Numbered from the stretch's first letter, positions 34,995-44,124 are shown. The stretch: DNA of 64,000 bases from Desnuesiella massiliensis (GCF_001403615.1 NZ_LN879457.1:930001-994000); one strand, 5' to 3'. Translations and numbers: made by a program. Notes: generated by a model not told the origin, from the letters alone.

Positions 34995-36990
34995 AAATAT
35001 TAAACGCCTTCTTTAAATTAGCCAATTCTTCTAACAAATAATCTCTGCTATATTTATTTTTTATTTTAAGTATATAGGTTTCAGCTTTTTTTGCGGAATT
35101 AAGATTCTTGCTATTATAGAATTCCATAAAGTACTGCATAGCAATCTTGAAATCATCTGTCCAGACCAAATCTTTTCCCCAGGCCGTTAATTCACCTAAA
35201 AGATAGGCTTTATCTACCTCAGCAATGCTAGAATTATTAATTTGAATTTGGATCTCATTATATATTTTAGCACTACCTGTGGAGGCTAATTCAGTCAATT
35301 TGCTATTTATGCTTTTTATTTCATCACTCCATACTATGTTTCCTATAGTTAATAGCTTTGATAATAGCATGGACTTATCAACACCGTCAGAAAGCTTATT
35401 TACTTCGTATACGGCCATATTATAATCGTAAAAAGTCTTAGTCAGTAGAGCTTTTTCAACCATCACTGTGGCAGAGCTTATTATTTCCACTTCAATATTG
35501 GTTGAAATTGAACCATAGCTTATTTTTATATTGCCAATTCCCTTAATATTACCAGCAGTAAAAACTCCAGCTGAAGATATACTTCCTAAATTAGGACTTA
35601 CTTCATATTTAAGATTAGAAGGAAGCGGTACTGGATAATAGCTGGCGTCTGTTCCGTTAACCTTTAGTGAAAAGGAAGAACCTTCTACTACTCTAATTTT
35701 ATTTGGATAAGCATAAAGTTTTGCTAGTTCATTATTTCTCTTAGATTTTGCTAAAAGCATTAATCCATTGCCAACGGCACGTTCTCTACCATCAGAGGGT
35801 TTATTTATAATCCTTGCACTTTCCTCTATTGGCAATTTTGCTGCCATAGTTGAAGAACCGCCACCATCTAATAAAAGCGCATCTGTACATCCTATGCTTT
35901 TAAAATAATTTGCTGTATCCCTATGAGGAATGCCATTACTCCATCCAGGTTGGCGACCATCTACCTGAAGAAATACTACTTCTCCATTTTTTTTAACTCC
36001 TACAGCAGTAGTAGGATAACGATCAGTGATATCAAGGGATGCTTGTACCTCTCCATCTTTTAAAAGAGACTTATATCCGCCAATGGCTTGTACAACATCA
36101 TTCCACTGACCGCTCTTATCACTCATTAAAATATCTACTTCATCACCTAGTTTAAGTTCTTTTAATTGCCAAAAGCCTGGAGTATAAACCTCTGCAGAAA
36201 GCAAAAGCTTACCTTCTTCAATAGGCGTATAAGTAACTTCTTCTGTAATTTTCTCAACCTTGCATTTTATAGTTTGTCCTAGTTTTACTTCTCCCTCTTT
36301 AATTTCTAATACTACGTCTAAACTATTCATATTGGTTTGAGTGTTAGAGGAATAGTCAGAAGTATACAAAAACACTCCTAACTCATTTCTTTTTTTGTTA
36401 AATTGTAAAATATTTTGAGGCTTAATATCATTATTGACAGTGTATTCTAAGGAGATATCAGGATTTCCTATCACCACGCTACCATCTTTTTTTAATCCAA
36501 AGGCATTCCAATGCTCTTTCTTAGTTCCCTCGGCATTCCAGCCCTTACCGTTAGCGCTAATAAGTTTTCCGTTTTGTACTGTAAGTCCCACAGGTACTCC
36601 AGAATCCATCTGAAAGAAATCACCGTTTATTCCTCCAATAACTGTATAACCTTTGTCGTTGGCGGTTTTAATCATAGAGGAAAGGGTTTTTCTGCTATAT
36701 AAGGTGTTTCCGTAAGTCATTAATATATCCACATCGGACTCCTTAGGATTAAAAGTTATAGTGTGGCCCTTTTGTTCCTTAGTAGTGGGCGATATAGAAT
36801 TAAAGGCATTTAAAAACACACCATCAGCTATTTCCTTCTGTTCTTCAAAACTAATAGCTCCTACCCCGTTTTCAGGAGTAAGACTCTCTGCTAAAACCTT
36901 AGTATAGTCACTACTATAAGAAAGGGTTAACCCTAAACACATAGTAGTGAGACAAAGGCTGCTTATTAATTTTTTTATTTTTTTATTCAT
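34993..36990 (-). CDS. Secreted phosphodiester glycosidase (NAGPA/DUF2233) domain protein
   Basis: About 665 residues. The signal peptide at 1-36 (MNKKIKKLISSLCLTTMCLG) identifies the ATG at 36990, which has AAGGA before it; in-frame codons further upstream lack one. The NAGPA domain covers about 80-420, with GGINGDFFQMDSG, QVDGRQPGWSNG and the catalytic-region DGGGSSTMA. It is followed by a Big-type or beta-sandwich segment (VVEGSSFSLKVNGTD) and a helical C-terminal region of about 150 residues with two or three loosely repeated helix pairs. The enzyme type cleaves phosphate-sugar diesters or modified sugars on the cell surface. The natural substrate is unknown. Confidence 0.82.
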   Translation of the reverse strand: MNKKIKKLISSLCLTTMCLGLTLSYSSDYTKVLAESLTPENGVGAISFEEQKEIADGVFLNAFNSISPTTKEQKGHTITFNPKESDVDILMTYGNTLYSRKTLSSMIKTANDKGYTVIGGINGDFFQMDSGVPVGLTVQNGKLISANGKGWNAEGTKKEHWNAFGLKKDGSVVIGNPDISLEYTVNNDIKPQNILQFNKKRNELGVFLYTSDYSSNTQTNMNSLDVVLEIKEGEVKLGQTIKCKVEKITEEVTYTPIEEGKLLLSAEVYTPGFWQLKELKLGDEVDILMSDKSGQWNDVVQAIGGYKSLLKDGEVQASLDITDRYPTTAVGVKKNGEVVFLQVDGRQPGWSNGIPHRDTANYFKSIGCTDALLLDGGGSSTMAAKLPIEESARIINKPSDGRERAVGNGLMLLAKSKRNNELAKLYAYPNKIRVVEGSSFSLKVNGTDASYYPVPLPSNLKYEVSPNLGSISSAGVFTAGNIKGIGNIKISYGSISTNIEVEIISSATVMVEKALLTKTFYDYNMAVYEVNKLSDGVDKSMLLSKLLTIGNIVWSDEIKSINSKLTELASTGSAKIYNEIQIQINNSSIAEVDKAYLLGELTAWGKDLVWTDDFKIAMQYFMEFYNSKNLNSAKKAETYILKIKNKYSRDYLLEELANLKKAFNI

Positions 36991-37091
36991 TGAACCATTC
37001 CTTTTTATACTGTATTTTTGGATTAATTGTAACATTTGGTAGAATAAATGTAAACCTTTGGAGTGGAATTGTGGAATATTTCCCTGTATAG

Positions 37092-37292
37092 TGGAACATA
37101 ACAGATATAGAGTTTTTGAGGAATATAGCAAAGCCTAAAAAAGAAAAATATATAGAAGAGTTTAATAAAGATAAAAATTTTATTTGGACAATGAAAAAAG
37201 ATTGGTATGATATTGATCATATATATTTAAAGCAACATCCAGATTTTTATGCCTTTAAAGTGTTTTCTAGTATAGCTAGAAGAATTTTGTGA
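37092..37292 (+). other. Unrecognised coding-like remnant
   Basis: A 66-codon open frame with a protein-like composition (IEFLRNIAKPKKEKYIEEFN, then WYDIDHIYLKQHPDFYAFKV). It has no ATG near its start; TTG at 37116 is the only candidate and has no ribosome site. Probably the tail of a lost gene, or a small protein gene with a weak start. I do not recognise the family. Confidence 0.35.
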
Positions 37293-37442
37293 TTATAATT
37301 ATGTGGTTAAAAGAAATATTTAACAAGAAAAAACAATAACTAATGTTATTTGCTTATTTAATATAGTATAATATTAATAGGCTATGCTATATAATAAAGC
37401 ATAGTTGTAAAAATGATTTATAAAAAAACTTGGAGGCGATGC

Positions 37443-37952
37443 ATTATTAATAATAATTATAATTTAAACGAAGGAATTCGAGAGAAACAGATTAGGTTAG
37501 TGGGAGAATCAGAAAGCACTATCATGAATACGAGAGATGCTTTGAACATGGCAAGAGAACAGGATTTAGATCTTGTTATGATTTCCCCTGCAGCTAATCC
37601 ACCTGTATGTAAGATAATGGATTATAGTAAGTTCTTATATGAGCAATCAAAGAAGTTAAAGGAAAACAAAAAAAATCAAAAGGTTGTGGATATTAAAGAG
37701 ATAAAATTAAGCGCAACTATTGAAGATCACGATTTAGAAGTAAAGGCCACTAATGCTAAAAAATTCTTGGCAAATGGAAATAAGGTTAAAGTATCACTTA
37801 GGTTTAGAGGAAGGCAGAATAATTACACCAGCGTAGGAAATGAAGTGTTTGAAAGTTTCACTTCTAAGCTTGGAGATACGGCTGCAATTGAAAAACCTGC
37901 AAAGTTAGAAGGAAATACTATGATTATGATTTTAGCTCCGAAGAAATCATAA
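37443..37952 (+). CDS. infC: Translation initiation factor IF-3, AUU start
   Basis: About 169 residues. Both IF-3 domains are present: N-terminal NLNEGIREKQIRLVGE and SPAANPPVCKIMDYSKF, then after a Lys-rich linker the C-terminal KLSATIEDHDLEVKATNAKKFL and KVSLRFRGRQ. The start is taken as ATT at 37443, six bases after GGAGG; ATT at 37446 is equally in frame, and an upstream ATG at 37413 lies before the ribosome site. A rare AUU start is the hallmark of infC autoregulation. Unusually there is no rpmI or rplT downstream, so this may be a second, stand-alone infC. Confidence 0.92.
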   Translation: MINNNYNLNEGIREKQIRLVGESESTIMNTRDALNMAREQDLDLVMISPAANPPVCKIMDYSKFLYEQSKKLKENKKNQKVVDIKEIKLSATIEDHDLEVKATNAKKFLANGNKVKVSLRFRGRQNNYTSVGNEVFESFTSKLGDTAAIEKPAKLEGNTMIMILAPKKS

Positions 37953-38022
37953 ACTAGTTTATATATTTTGTATTAGTTTATGACAGCTAATAGGGAGTTT
38001 ATATAAATTTTAATAAAGCTAT

Positions 38023-38055
38023 AAAAAGCTATTCGCAAAAGTGAATGGCTTTTTT
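38023..38055 (+). terminator. Terminator of infC
   Basis: AAAAAGCTATTC pairs with GAATGGCTTTTT (one G-U pair) followed by T residues. Confidence 0.82.
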
Positions 38056-38272
38056 GCGTGTAAAAGTTCGAAGCTTACGGCGTTTTTCTATAGGCACAAT
38101 AAAAAATGGAGATTTTACAAAAGAAATATCCTATGAAGTCTGTTAGGATGCTTGTGACCCAAAAGAAGGAAAGAGTATAAGTTTGTAGAATAATAAGAAT
38201 GAACAAATTTTAAAAAGTATATTAGATTATAGTAAAATAGTTTTAAGAGATTAAGGTGTGAGGGAGATAAAA
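38056..38272. other. Intergenic region upstream of the NYN gene, no feature seen
   Basis: About 217 bp without recognisable promoters, RNA or coding sequence. A 24-codon ATG frame near 38107 has no ribosome site. Confidence 0.4.
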
Positions 38273-39025
38273 ATGGAAAAAGATAAGAAAATTGCAGTTT
38301 TGATTGATGCTGACAATGTATCTGATAAATATATAAAGTATATAATTGACGAAATTTCAAATCATGGAACACCTACTTATAAAAGAATTTATGGGGATTG
38401 GACCAAGCCTCAACTAGCTTCATGGAAGAGTGTATTGCTTAATTATTCTATTAGTCCAATACAACAATATAATTATACTACAGGTAAGAATTCAACGGAT
38501 TCAGCCTTGATAATTGATGCCATGGATATACTCTATTCAAATAATGTTGATGGATTTTGCATTGTGTCTAGTGATAGTGATTTTACTAAATTAGCAGCTC
38601 GTCTAAGAGAAGCTGGTATGTATGTTATTGGAATGGGAGAAAAGAAAACTCCTACACCTTTCATCTCAGCCTGTGAGAAGTTTAAATATCTTGAAGTATT
38701 AGCTTCAATGGCAACAAAACATACTGAACCCACTAATGTTAAAGGAGTACGAATACAAGAAGAATCAAAGGTTGGCATGACAAGTTCCGACAAATTAATA
38801 GAGGCTATTAAAACTATTATAACTGAGATTTCAGATGAAGACGGTTGGGCTTTTTTAGGTGAATTAGGTAGCACTCTTAATAAACGATATCCGGATTTTG
38901 ATACCAGAAACTATGGTTATACAAAGCTTACACCTTTTGTAGCCTCTTTAAATCATTTTGAGATTAGATCAATAAAAACTAGCAATCCAAGTATAAGCCT
39001 TAAATATATTAGAAATAAAGAGTAA
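38273..39025 (+). CDS. NYN-domain nuclease with C-terminal LOTUS (OST-HTH) domain
   Basis: 250 residues. The PIN-like NYN domain (about 5-140) has acidic residues D12 (IDADNVS), D76 (STDSALIIDAMD), D101 and D103 (SSDSDFTKLA), the expected metal-binding set. The LOTUS/OST-HTH domain at about 165-245 (DGWAFLGELGSTLNKRYPDFDTRNYGYTKLTPF) binds RNA, reportedly also G-quadruplexes. LabA-like family, probable RNase acting on structured RNA. AGGGAGA precedes the ATG at 38273; a GTG at 38258 is possible but too near the ribosome site. Monocistronic. Confidence 0.87.
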   Translation: MEKDKKIAVLIDADNVSDKYIKYIIDEISNHGTPTYKRIYGDWTKPQLASWKSVLLNYSISPIQQYNYTTGKNSTDSALIIDAMDILYSNNVDGFCIVSSDSDFTKLAARLREAGMYVIGMGEKKTPTPFISACEKFKYLEVLASMATKHTEPTNVKGVRIQEESKVGMTSSDKLIEAIKTIITEISDEDGWAFLGELGSTLNKRYPDFDTRNYGYTKLTPFVASLNHFEIRSIKTSNPSISLKYIRNKE

Positions 39026-39050
39026 TATTTTTGAAAAATTTATAATAAAA

Positions 39051-39167
39051 ATGGTGGCTAAAAGCCAAGCTAATACAGGAGAAGATACTTCTAATATGAA
39101 GAACGATATATCAATGCTATCAGAAAAGAGTATTAATAAATTTGCTCAAATAATAAGCAACGGTTAA
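39051..39167 (+). other. Unsupported 38-codon frame
   Basis: ATG frame (MVAKSQANTGEDTSN and on) between the NYN and NUDIX genes, with no ribosome site. May be the end of a decayed gene; not called as a gene. Confidence 0.2.
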
Positions 39168-39196
39168 GATGATTTATAATTACAGGAGCTGATTAA

Positions 39197-39784
39197 ATGA
39201 CTAAAATGAAAATAAAAAATATTACAACTTTAGCAGATACAAAATATTTAAAGCTTTATAATGCAGAGTATACCAATAAAAATGGAGAAATTAGAAATTG
39301 GTCCATAGCTTCTAGAAAGGACGTAATTACTTTTAAGAATAAAGTTTTTAATGGCGAAGAAGATACTATAGATGCTGTAGTAATAATAGCGACCCATATA
39401 GAAGAAAATAAATTAGTTATTATAAAACAATTTAGAGTTCCTCTTAATGACTATGTCTACGAGCTTCCAGCAGGACTAATAGATAGTGGAGAAGATTTTA
39501 AAAGTACTGTAAGCCGCGAACTAAGGGAAGAAACGGGTCTTCATTTAATTGATATTGATTATGATAAGACTAAAACTAAGACCTATATTTCCACAGGTAT
39601 GACCGATGAATCAGTAGCGTTAGTTTATTGCAGATGTTTAGGAGAAGTATCAAAGGATTACTTAGAGCCAGATGAAGATATTGAAGTTATGCTTTTATCT
39701 AAGGAAGAAGCTAGAGAGCTAATTCAATCTGATGAAAAAATAGATATAAAGGCTCTCATGGCTATACAAAAATTTATAGGTTAA
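39197..39784 (+). CDS. NUDIX hydrolase, probable ADP-ribose pyrophosphatase
   Basis: 195 residues. The Nudix box is complete at 93-115: G93, E99, R107E108, E111E112, G114 in GLIDSGED...REETGL. The box is preceded by PAG and an upstream strand VYELPAG, as in ADP-ribose pyrophosphatases, which split ADP-ribose to AMP and ribose-5-phosphate. A start ATG follows AGGAGCTG. Metal-dependent, cytoplasmic. Confidence 0.9.
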   Translation: MTKMKIKNITTLADTKYLKLYNAEYTNKNGEIRNWSIASRKDVITFKNKVFNGEEDTIDAVVIIATHIEENKLVIIKQFRVPLNDYVYELPAGLIDSGEDFKSTVSRELREETGLHLIDIDYDKTKTKTYISTGMTDESVALVYCRCLGEVSKDYLEPDEDIEVMLLSKEEARELIQSDEKIDIKALMAIQKFIG

Positions 39785-39868
39785 AAACATATGGTTATAA
39801 ATGAAAGAGATTGGGTAAAAATCTAAATAAGAATTACACTTATAAACGTGGAGAGGATTTAGATACTT

Positions 39869-40825
39869 ATGAAAAAAATATTTATAGGCATTAGTTTAAC
39901 AGTAATTTTTATATTGTGTATAGGAGCCTTTATTTATAATAAAAATTCAGAAAAGGTATTTCAAGAAAGTGGCAAAGACAATAGGGAAGACGGCAAATTA
40001 AACTTTTCTGTTTTAGGAGATATTCATGAGAATATTTCTCACTTTGATGAAGCAATTAAGGATTTATATGAAATTAATCCTAAAATGGATGCAATGATAT
40101 TTAATGGAGATGTGGTGGATCAAGGGCTGAAAAAGCAGTATGATTCCATGAAAAAAGCTATTAACGATAATAATAAGATATTGCCTCCTACTATAATTAA
40201 AAATATAGGTAATCATGAGTTTTTTGATTATGAAAAAGGAGAGAATACATCTGAAGAATCTCAAGAATTTATCAATAGATATCTAGAGTTTAGTGGTGAA
40301 AAATCTGTGTATCATGAACGGTGGATTGAGGGGTATCATTTTATTTCACTTGGCTCTGAGGAGGGATATACAAAAAAATTAGGCTCCACTAAAGCTTTTA
40401 TATCAGATAATCAGTTAAATTGGTTAAAGGAAAAATTAGCTGAAAAATATGAAAAAGATAAGCCTATATTTGTATTCTTACATCAAAATATATCTAGTAT
40501 ATTTGGGTGGAATGGAACTGACCAAGGAAGTAAGATAAAAGATATATTGTCAAAATATCCTGAGGCAATAATATTCACCTCCCATACTCACGCTACCTTA
40601 GAAAAGGAAAAAGTAAGAGTTAATCAGCCTTTTACTATTGTGCATACCGGAGCTGTGAATTATACCTTTGTAGTAGATGAAAAGGGTAATAGGCAAAGAA
40701 CAGAAGATGCTCAAGGGATATATGTAGAAGTAGATGGAAATAAGGTTAAAATAAAAGGAAGAGATTTTAAAAGACGGTCATGGATTTTCACTGAGGAGAT
40801 ATTTAAGGTACCCGAGAAAAAATAA
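39869..40825 (+). CDS. Membrane-anchored metallophosphoesterase
   Basis: 318 residues with an N-terminal membrane anchor (about 5-23), so the enzyme faces outward. The metallophosphatase motifs are D51xH53 (GDIHEN), GD81 (NGDVVDQG), GN115H116 (IGNHEF), H in FLHQN and SHTH near the end. It hydrolyses phosphate esters or diesters outside the cell with two metal ions. AGAGGAT precedes the ATG. Single gene with its own terminator. Confidence 0.9.
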   Translation: MKKIFIGISLTVIFILCIGAFIYNKNSEKVFQESGKDNREDGKLNFSVLGDIHENISHFDEAIKDLYEINPKMDAMIFNGDVVDQGLKKQYDSMKKAINDNNKILPPTIIKNIGNHEFFDYEKGENTSEESQEFINRYLEFSGEKSVYHERWIEGYHFISLGSEEGYTKKLGSTKAFISDNQLNWLKEKLAEKYEKDKPIFVFLHQNISSIFGWNGTDQGSKIKDILSKYPEAIIFTSHTHATLEKEKVRVNQPFTIVHTGAVNYTFVVDEKGNRQRTEDAQGIYVEVDGNKVKIKGRDFKRRSWIFTEEIFKVPEKK

Positions 40826-40852
40826 CTAGCATTGGCTAGTTATTTTTTTTAT
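40821..40852 (+). terminator. Terminator of the metallophosphoesterase gene
   Basis: The 10 bp stem AATAACTAGC/GCTAGTTATT with loop ATTG and a T-run overlaps the stop codon. Confidence 0.88.
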
Positions 40853-41062
40853 ATTCATTTAAAGAAGCCGTCAATTTGAAATACTTATATGTGCTTAAAT
40901 TAATTGTGCGAAGCATATAAATTCTTGAATAATATTGTAACAAAATACATATTGAGAGAATAAAATGAACTAAAGGTAAAACGAAAGAAAAAAGATTTAT
41001 ACATAGGTGAATAGCTAAAGTCTATTTATCTATATAACACTTAAATAGAGGAGGAAGAAAAA

Positions 41063-41878
41063 GTGGATAACAAAAAAGAAATGAACAAATGTGGGAAAGT
41101 CGAAGCAGAAACTCTGGTTCAAGCTGGTGGAAATAATATAGTCTCTATGGGTGAAAATGGTCCATTAATAGCTAAAATTCCAGTAGTATTAGCTGAAAAG
41201 GATATTCAGATAGATGTAGAAGCCATGATAGAGCTAAAAGAACCCTTCTTTGAAATAAAGAGAATAAAAAAGAACGTATTTTTAACAGAATGCAAATTAA
41301 TTCCCACAGTTGGCGGAAGAGATTGTAATGGAAGAATGGTTTCAGGAAAACTATTTTTGGAAGGATTTGTAGAGAAAAATTTTGAATACGCCACAGTAGA
41401 TTGTACTAAGCATGGTGTAGTAAGTGGAGACATCAAGCATACTACAGTAAAAGTTCCTTTCCGATGTGTAACTGAAGTTTTCTATGAAAGACAACCAATA
41501 ATAACCTATAGAGCTAATCCTAAGGAGCTTGACCTATTCCATCACAGAGAGCATAAAGATTGTGGCCCTGAATTGCTAGGAAAAAATCCTTGTGAAACAG
41601 GTTTTGAAGAATTTATAACTTATGTTGAAAAACCTTTCTGCGAATTAGAAGCAGCTAGGATATTTGAGGCTGATATTCTTATGTGCAAGGAGCCTTTAAA
41701 AGATAAGTGGGATTGGGAAGATAAGGATGAATGCGAAGATCACGACTTCTTTGAAGATAAGGAATGCCATAAAGGGAAAAAGCATGAGGAAGTAGAAGTT
41801 TTCAAGAAAGTTTTAGAAAAAATGGTAGTTTTCTTGAGAATAAAGGTTTTACAATTACAACAAGTAAGAATTCCTTAA
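41063..41878 (+). CDS. SPOCS (DUF3794)-type spore coat or exosporium protein
   Basis: 271 residues. The pattern IPVVLAEKDIQIDVEAMIEL, IKRIKKNVFLTECKLIP, GKLFLEGFVEKNFEYAT, VPFRCVTEVFY matches SPOCS/DUF3794 proteins of spore formers. Nine or so Cys and a His/Asp/Glu-rich tail (KWDWEDKDECEDHDF) suggest disulfide cross-linking or metal binding. It follows AGGAGGAAG. No signal peptide, as for coat proteins made in the mother cell. The next gene has a similar domain. Confidence 0.78.
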   Translation: MDNKKEMNKCGKVEAETLVQAGGNNIVSMGENGPLIAKIPVVLAEKDIQIDVEAMIELKEPFFEIKRIKKNVFLTECKLIPTVGGRDCNGRMVSGKLFLEGFVEKNFEYATVDCTKHGVVSGDIKHTTVKVPFRCVTEVFYERQPIITYRANPKELDLFHHREHKDCGPELLGKNPCETGFEEFITYVEKPFCELEAARIFEADILMCKEPLKDKWDWEDKDECEDHDFFEDKECHKGKKHEEVEVFKKVLEKMVVFLRIKVLQLQQVRIP

Positions 41879-41904
41879 ATTTTTTTTAATAGTTAATATA
41901 TTTT

Positions 41905-41932
41905 AATAGGCATAAGCTAGCTTATGCCTATT
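41905..41932. terminator. Palindrome, probable terminator
   Basis: AATAGGCATAAGCTAGCTTATGCCTATT is a perfect 28 bp palindrome between the two SPOCS genes with no T-run. It rules out an ATG at 41924 as the start of the next gene. Confidence 0.55.
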
Positions 41933-41959
41933 GTACATAGCAATAGTAAGGGGTTTTAT

Positions 41960-42721
41960 ATGAGATTATGTTGTAGGAGAAGATTTATTAGGTCACTACT
42001 GATGGCGTATATAATTTTATATATTTATATTTACAATTATATAATTTTATATAAAAAGATCTTATTACTGATTATTATATTAGCTGCCATTAAGAGCAAA
42101 GAAGAGAATATCAAGGAAAAGCATGACATTAATGAAACGCATGATGCTAGTGAGGAAAAACATAATATTAATGAAATATATAATACTAATAAGGAAAAGC
42201 ATAGTATTAATGAACCTCATAATATTAATAAAGTGCAAAATTATAGTATAAAGCCTTATAAGGACAGCATTTACGTAAAAGCTGAAGTGCCTGTAATATT
42301 AAGGAAGGATACGGTTTCCCTATTAGTTACTTCGCCAGTGCACATAGAACATAAAATAGAAAAAGTACTTTCAATAAGAAGCAGACCTAAAGTTGATAAT
42401 TATACTATAATAAAAGGGGACAATGGAGAGTTATATTTATTTGCTTCAGGAACTGTATATACTACTATTGACTATGCTACAGATAAGGAGCAGTCATATA
42501 AAGTAAAATATGCAACACAAAGGAATATGTTTAAATTTAGCAAGACGATTTCTACAGATAGACTTCTAAACAATAACCCTCTAAATATGGAATTAGAGAA
42601 AGTAGACCTATATAGTAATTTGAAGAATTATAACGAAGAGCCCTTATTGTGCATAGATATGAAGTTATATTTTAATATTAATCAAAAGCAAGCAGTAAAT
42701 TTATATAGCGTACCCTATTAA
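41960..42721 (+). CDS. Membrane-anchored SPOCS-like protein with tandem 13-residue repeats
   Basis: 253 residues. A Cys/Arg-rich start (MRLCCRRRF) is followed by hydrophobic segments (about 12-48). Three 13-residue repeats of the type EKHxINExxxxxx fill about 53-91 and the rest is a SPOCS-like beta domain (YVKAEVPVILRKDTVSL; TKISIRS-type strands; LNMELEKVDLY). ATG at 41960 follows AAGGGG. The repeats may be a flexible spacer between membrane and domain. Probably a forespore or mother-cell membrane protein; function not known. Confidence 0.65.
   Translation: MRLCCRRRFIRSLLMAYIILYIYIYNYIILYKKILLLIIILAAIKSKEENIKEKHDINETHDASEEKHNINEIYNTNKEKHSINEPHNINKVQNYSIKPYKDSIYVKAEVPVILRKDTVSLLVTSPVHIEHKIEKVLSIRSRPKVDNYTIIKGDNGELYLFASGTVYTTIDYATDKEQSYKVKYATQRNMFKFSKTISTDRLLNNNPLNMELEKVDLYSNLKNYNEEPLLCIDMKLYFNINQKQAVNLYSVPY
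42116..42232 (+). repeat. Three 39 bp tandem coding repeats
   Basis: Units of 39 bases encode EKHDINETHDASE, EKHNINEIYNTNK and EKHSINEPHNINK. The units have diverged in sequence but keep exact length and frame. Confidence 0.85.
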
Positions 42722-42785
42722 AAGCATTTTATATATTATATAATTAATCTGTCTTAAAAATTTCTATGCAAGAAGAGGGGTATAA

Positions 42786-43895
42786 ATGAATAAAGTTATT
42801 TTACTTGTAATAGCAGTTTTCTTTTTACTTGGGGGATTGGATTATGTTTTTGGAAATAGATTTAGAATAGGAGAGAAGTTTGAAGAGGGAATTAAGACCA
42901 TGGGAACTCTGGCTATAGCTATGACGGGAATTTATTCTCTTTCACCTTTGCTTTCAAAGGCTATGGAGCTTATATTTGTTCCCTTTTCAAAACTCTTATT
43001 TGTGGATGCCTCCTTGTTTCCAGCAATGTTTTTGGCTACAGATATGGGAGCCTACCAATTATGTACCTCTATAGCAAAGAATGAGGTTTTAGGATTATTT
43101 TCTGCCATTATTCTATCTTCCATGTTAGGATGTACTATAAGCTTTACCATACCTATGGCTATAGGGCTTATAGACAAAGAAGATTATGATTATTTTTCTA
43201 AAGGGATTATGTCAGGAATTATTACAATACCTGTAGGATGTTTAGTGGCAGGGATAATACAAGGTATTAATATAGGCATATTATTATGGAATTTGATGCC
43301 AATAATATTGGTTTCATTATTATTAGCATTAGGTATACTAAAAATTCCTCAGAAGCTTATAAAAGTATTTACTTTGTTAGGAAAAGCTATTATAAGTTTA
43401 AGTATTGTTGGCCTTATTTTACAAGGTATTGATGCAATTATAGGAGTAAAGCTTATTAGTGGATTAATACCTGTGGATGAAGCCTTAGCTGTAGTAGGAA
43501 GGATAGCTTTTGTACTGGCAGGAGCCTATACCATGATTTCTATACTAAGTAGAGTTTTTAGAGAGCCTTTTAGGAGACTTGGGAGGCGATATGGATTAAA
43601 CACACCCTCTGTAGTAGGGTTGTTAGGATGTTTAGCTAGTAATTTATTGGTATTTGCCACCTTTAAGGATATGAACACCAAGGGGAAAATTTTATGTACT
43701 GCTTTTAGTGTAAGCGGAGCCTTTGTGTTTGGAGGACAAATGGGCTTTGTTTCGGCAAAAGAGCCTCAAGTATTATCAATCTTTATTTTGGCTAAACTTA
43801 TATCTGGAGTAAGTGCAGTGATATTAGCAAACTACATTTTTACTAAGGATTTTACTGTTGTACATAATGAAAGTTGCGACACAACCTTTATTTAA
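42786..43895 (+). CDS. eutH: EutH family ethanolamine permease-like protein
   Basis: 369 residues with about ten membrane segments. Family stretches include IYSLSPLLSKAMELIF, AMFLATDMGAYQLCTSIAKNE, SMLGCTISFTIPMAIGLI and FREPFRRLGRRYGLNTPSVVGLLG. EutH lets ethanolamine cross the membrane. No eutBC, eutD, microcompartment or regulator gene is here, so it is a lone copy. It ends exactly at a MITE-like element. A different amine substrate is possible. Confidence 0.87.
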   Translation: MNKVILLVIAVFFLLGGLDYVFGNRFRIGEKFEEGIKTMGTLAIAMTGIYSLSPLLSKAMELIFVPFSKLLFVDASLFPAMFLATDMGAYQLCTSIAKNEVLGLFSAIILSSMLGCTISFTIPMAIGLIDKEDYDYFSKGIMSGIITIPVGCLVAGIIQGINIGILLWNLMPIILVSLLLALGILKIPQKLIKVFTLLGKAIISLSIVGLILQGIDAIIGVKLISGLIPVDEALAVVGRIAFVLAGAYTMISILSRVFREPFRRLGRRYGLNTPSVVGLLGCLASNLLVFATFKDMNTKGKILCTAFSVSGAFVFGGQMGFVSAKEPQVLSIFILAKLISGVSAVILANYIFTKDFTVVHNESCDTTFI

Positions 43896-44124
43896 TGCAC
43901 AATGCACAGAGCACAATTCACAATGAAGGAAATTTTTTCTTCGCTAGCGCTGCGAAAAAATTGGTAATTTATAAAGCGTGGCTAATACTTAACCATGGCT
44001 TTTGGAGTGGCTAAGCCACTAAAAATTATAATTAAAGATTTTTCGTAGGGAAGCGGAGAAAAATCTTCCTCAATTGTGCATTGTGAACTGTGAATTCAAA
44101 AAAAGCGACCCACGTCGCTTTTTT
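43894..44124. mobile_element. MITE-like palindromic element, copy B
   Basis: 231 bp. Left end AATGCACAATGCAC...CAATGAAGGAAATTTTTTC begins in the stop codon of eutH. The right end GTGCATTGTGAACTGTGAATTC is followed by a terminator hairpin AAAAGCGAC-CCAC-GTCGCTTTT (44101-44122). Internal GTGGCTAATACTTAACCATGG and TTTTTCGTAGGGAAG match copies A and C. Orientation is inverted relative to A and C. Confidence 0.8.

Noticed and set aside
37413..37442. ATG at 37413 as infC start
   Set aside because: The ribosome site GGAGG lies after it, and IF-3 genes are known to use AUU; ATT at 37443 fits.
39051..39167. 38-codon gene between the NYN and NUDIX genes
   Set aside because: No ribosome site and no recognisable family.
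41924..41959. ATG at 41924 as start of the second SPOCS-like gene
   Set aside because: It lies inside a 28 bp palindrome and has no ribosome site; ATG 41960 follows AAGGGG.
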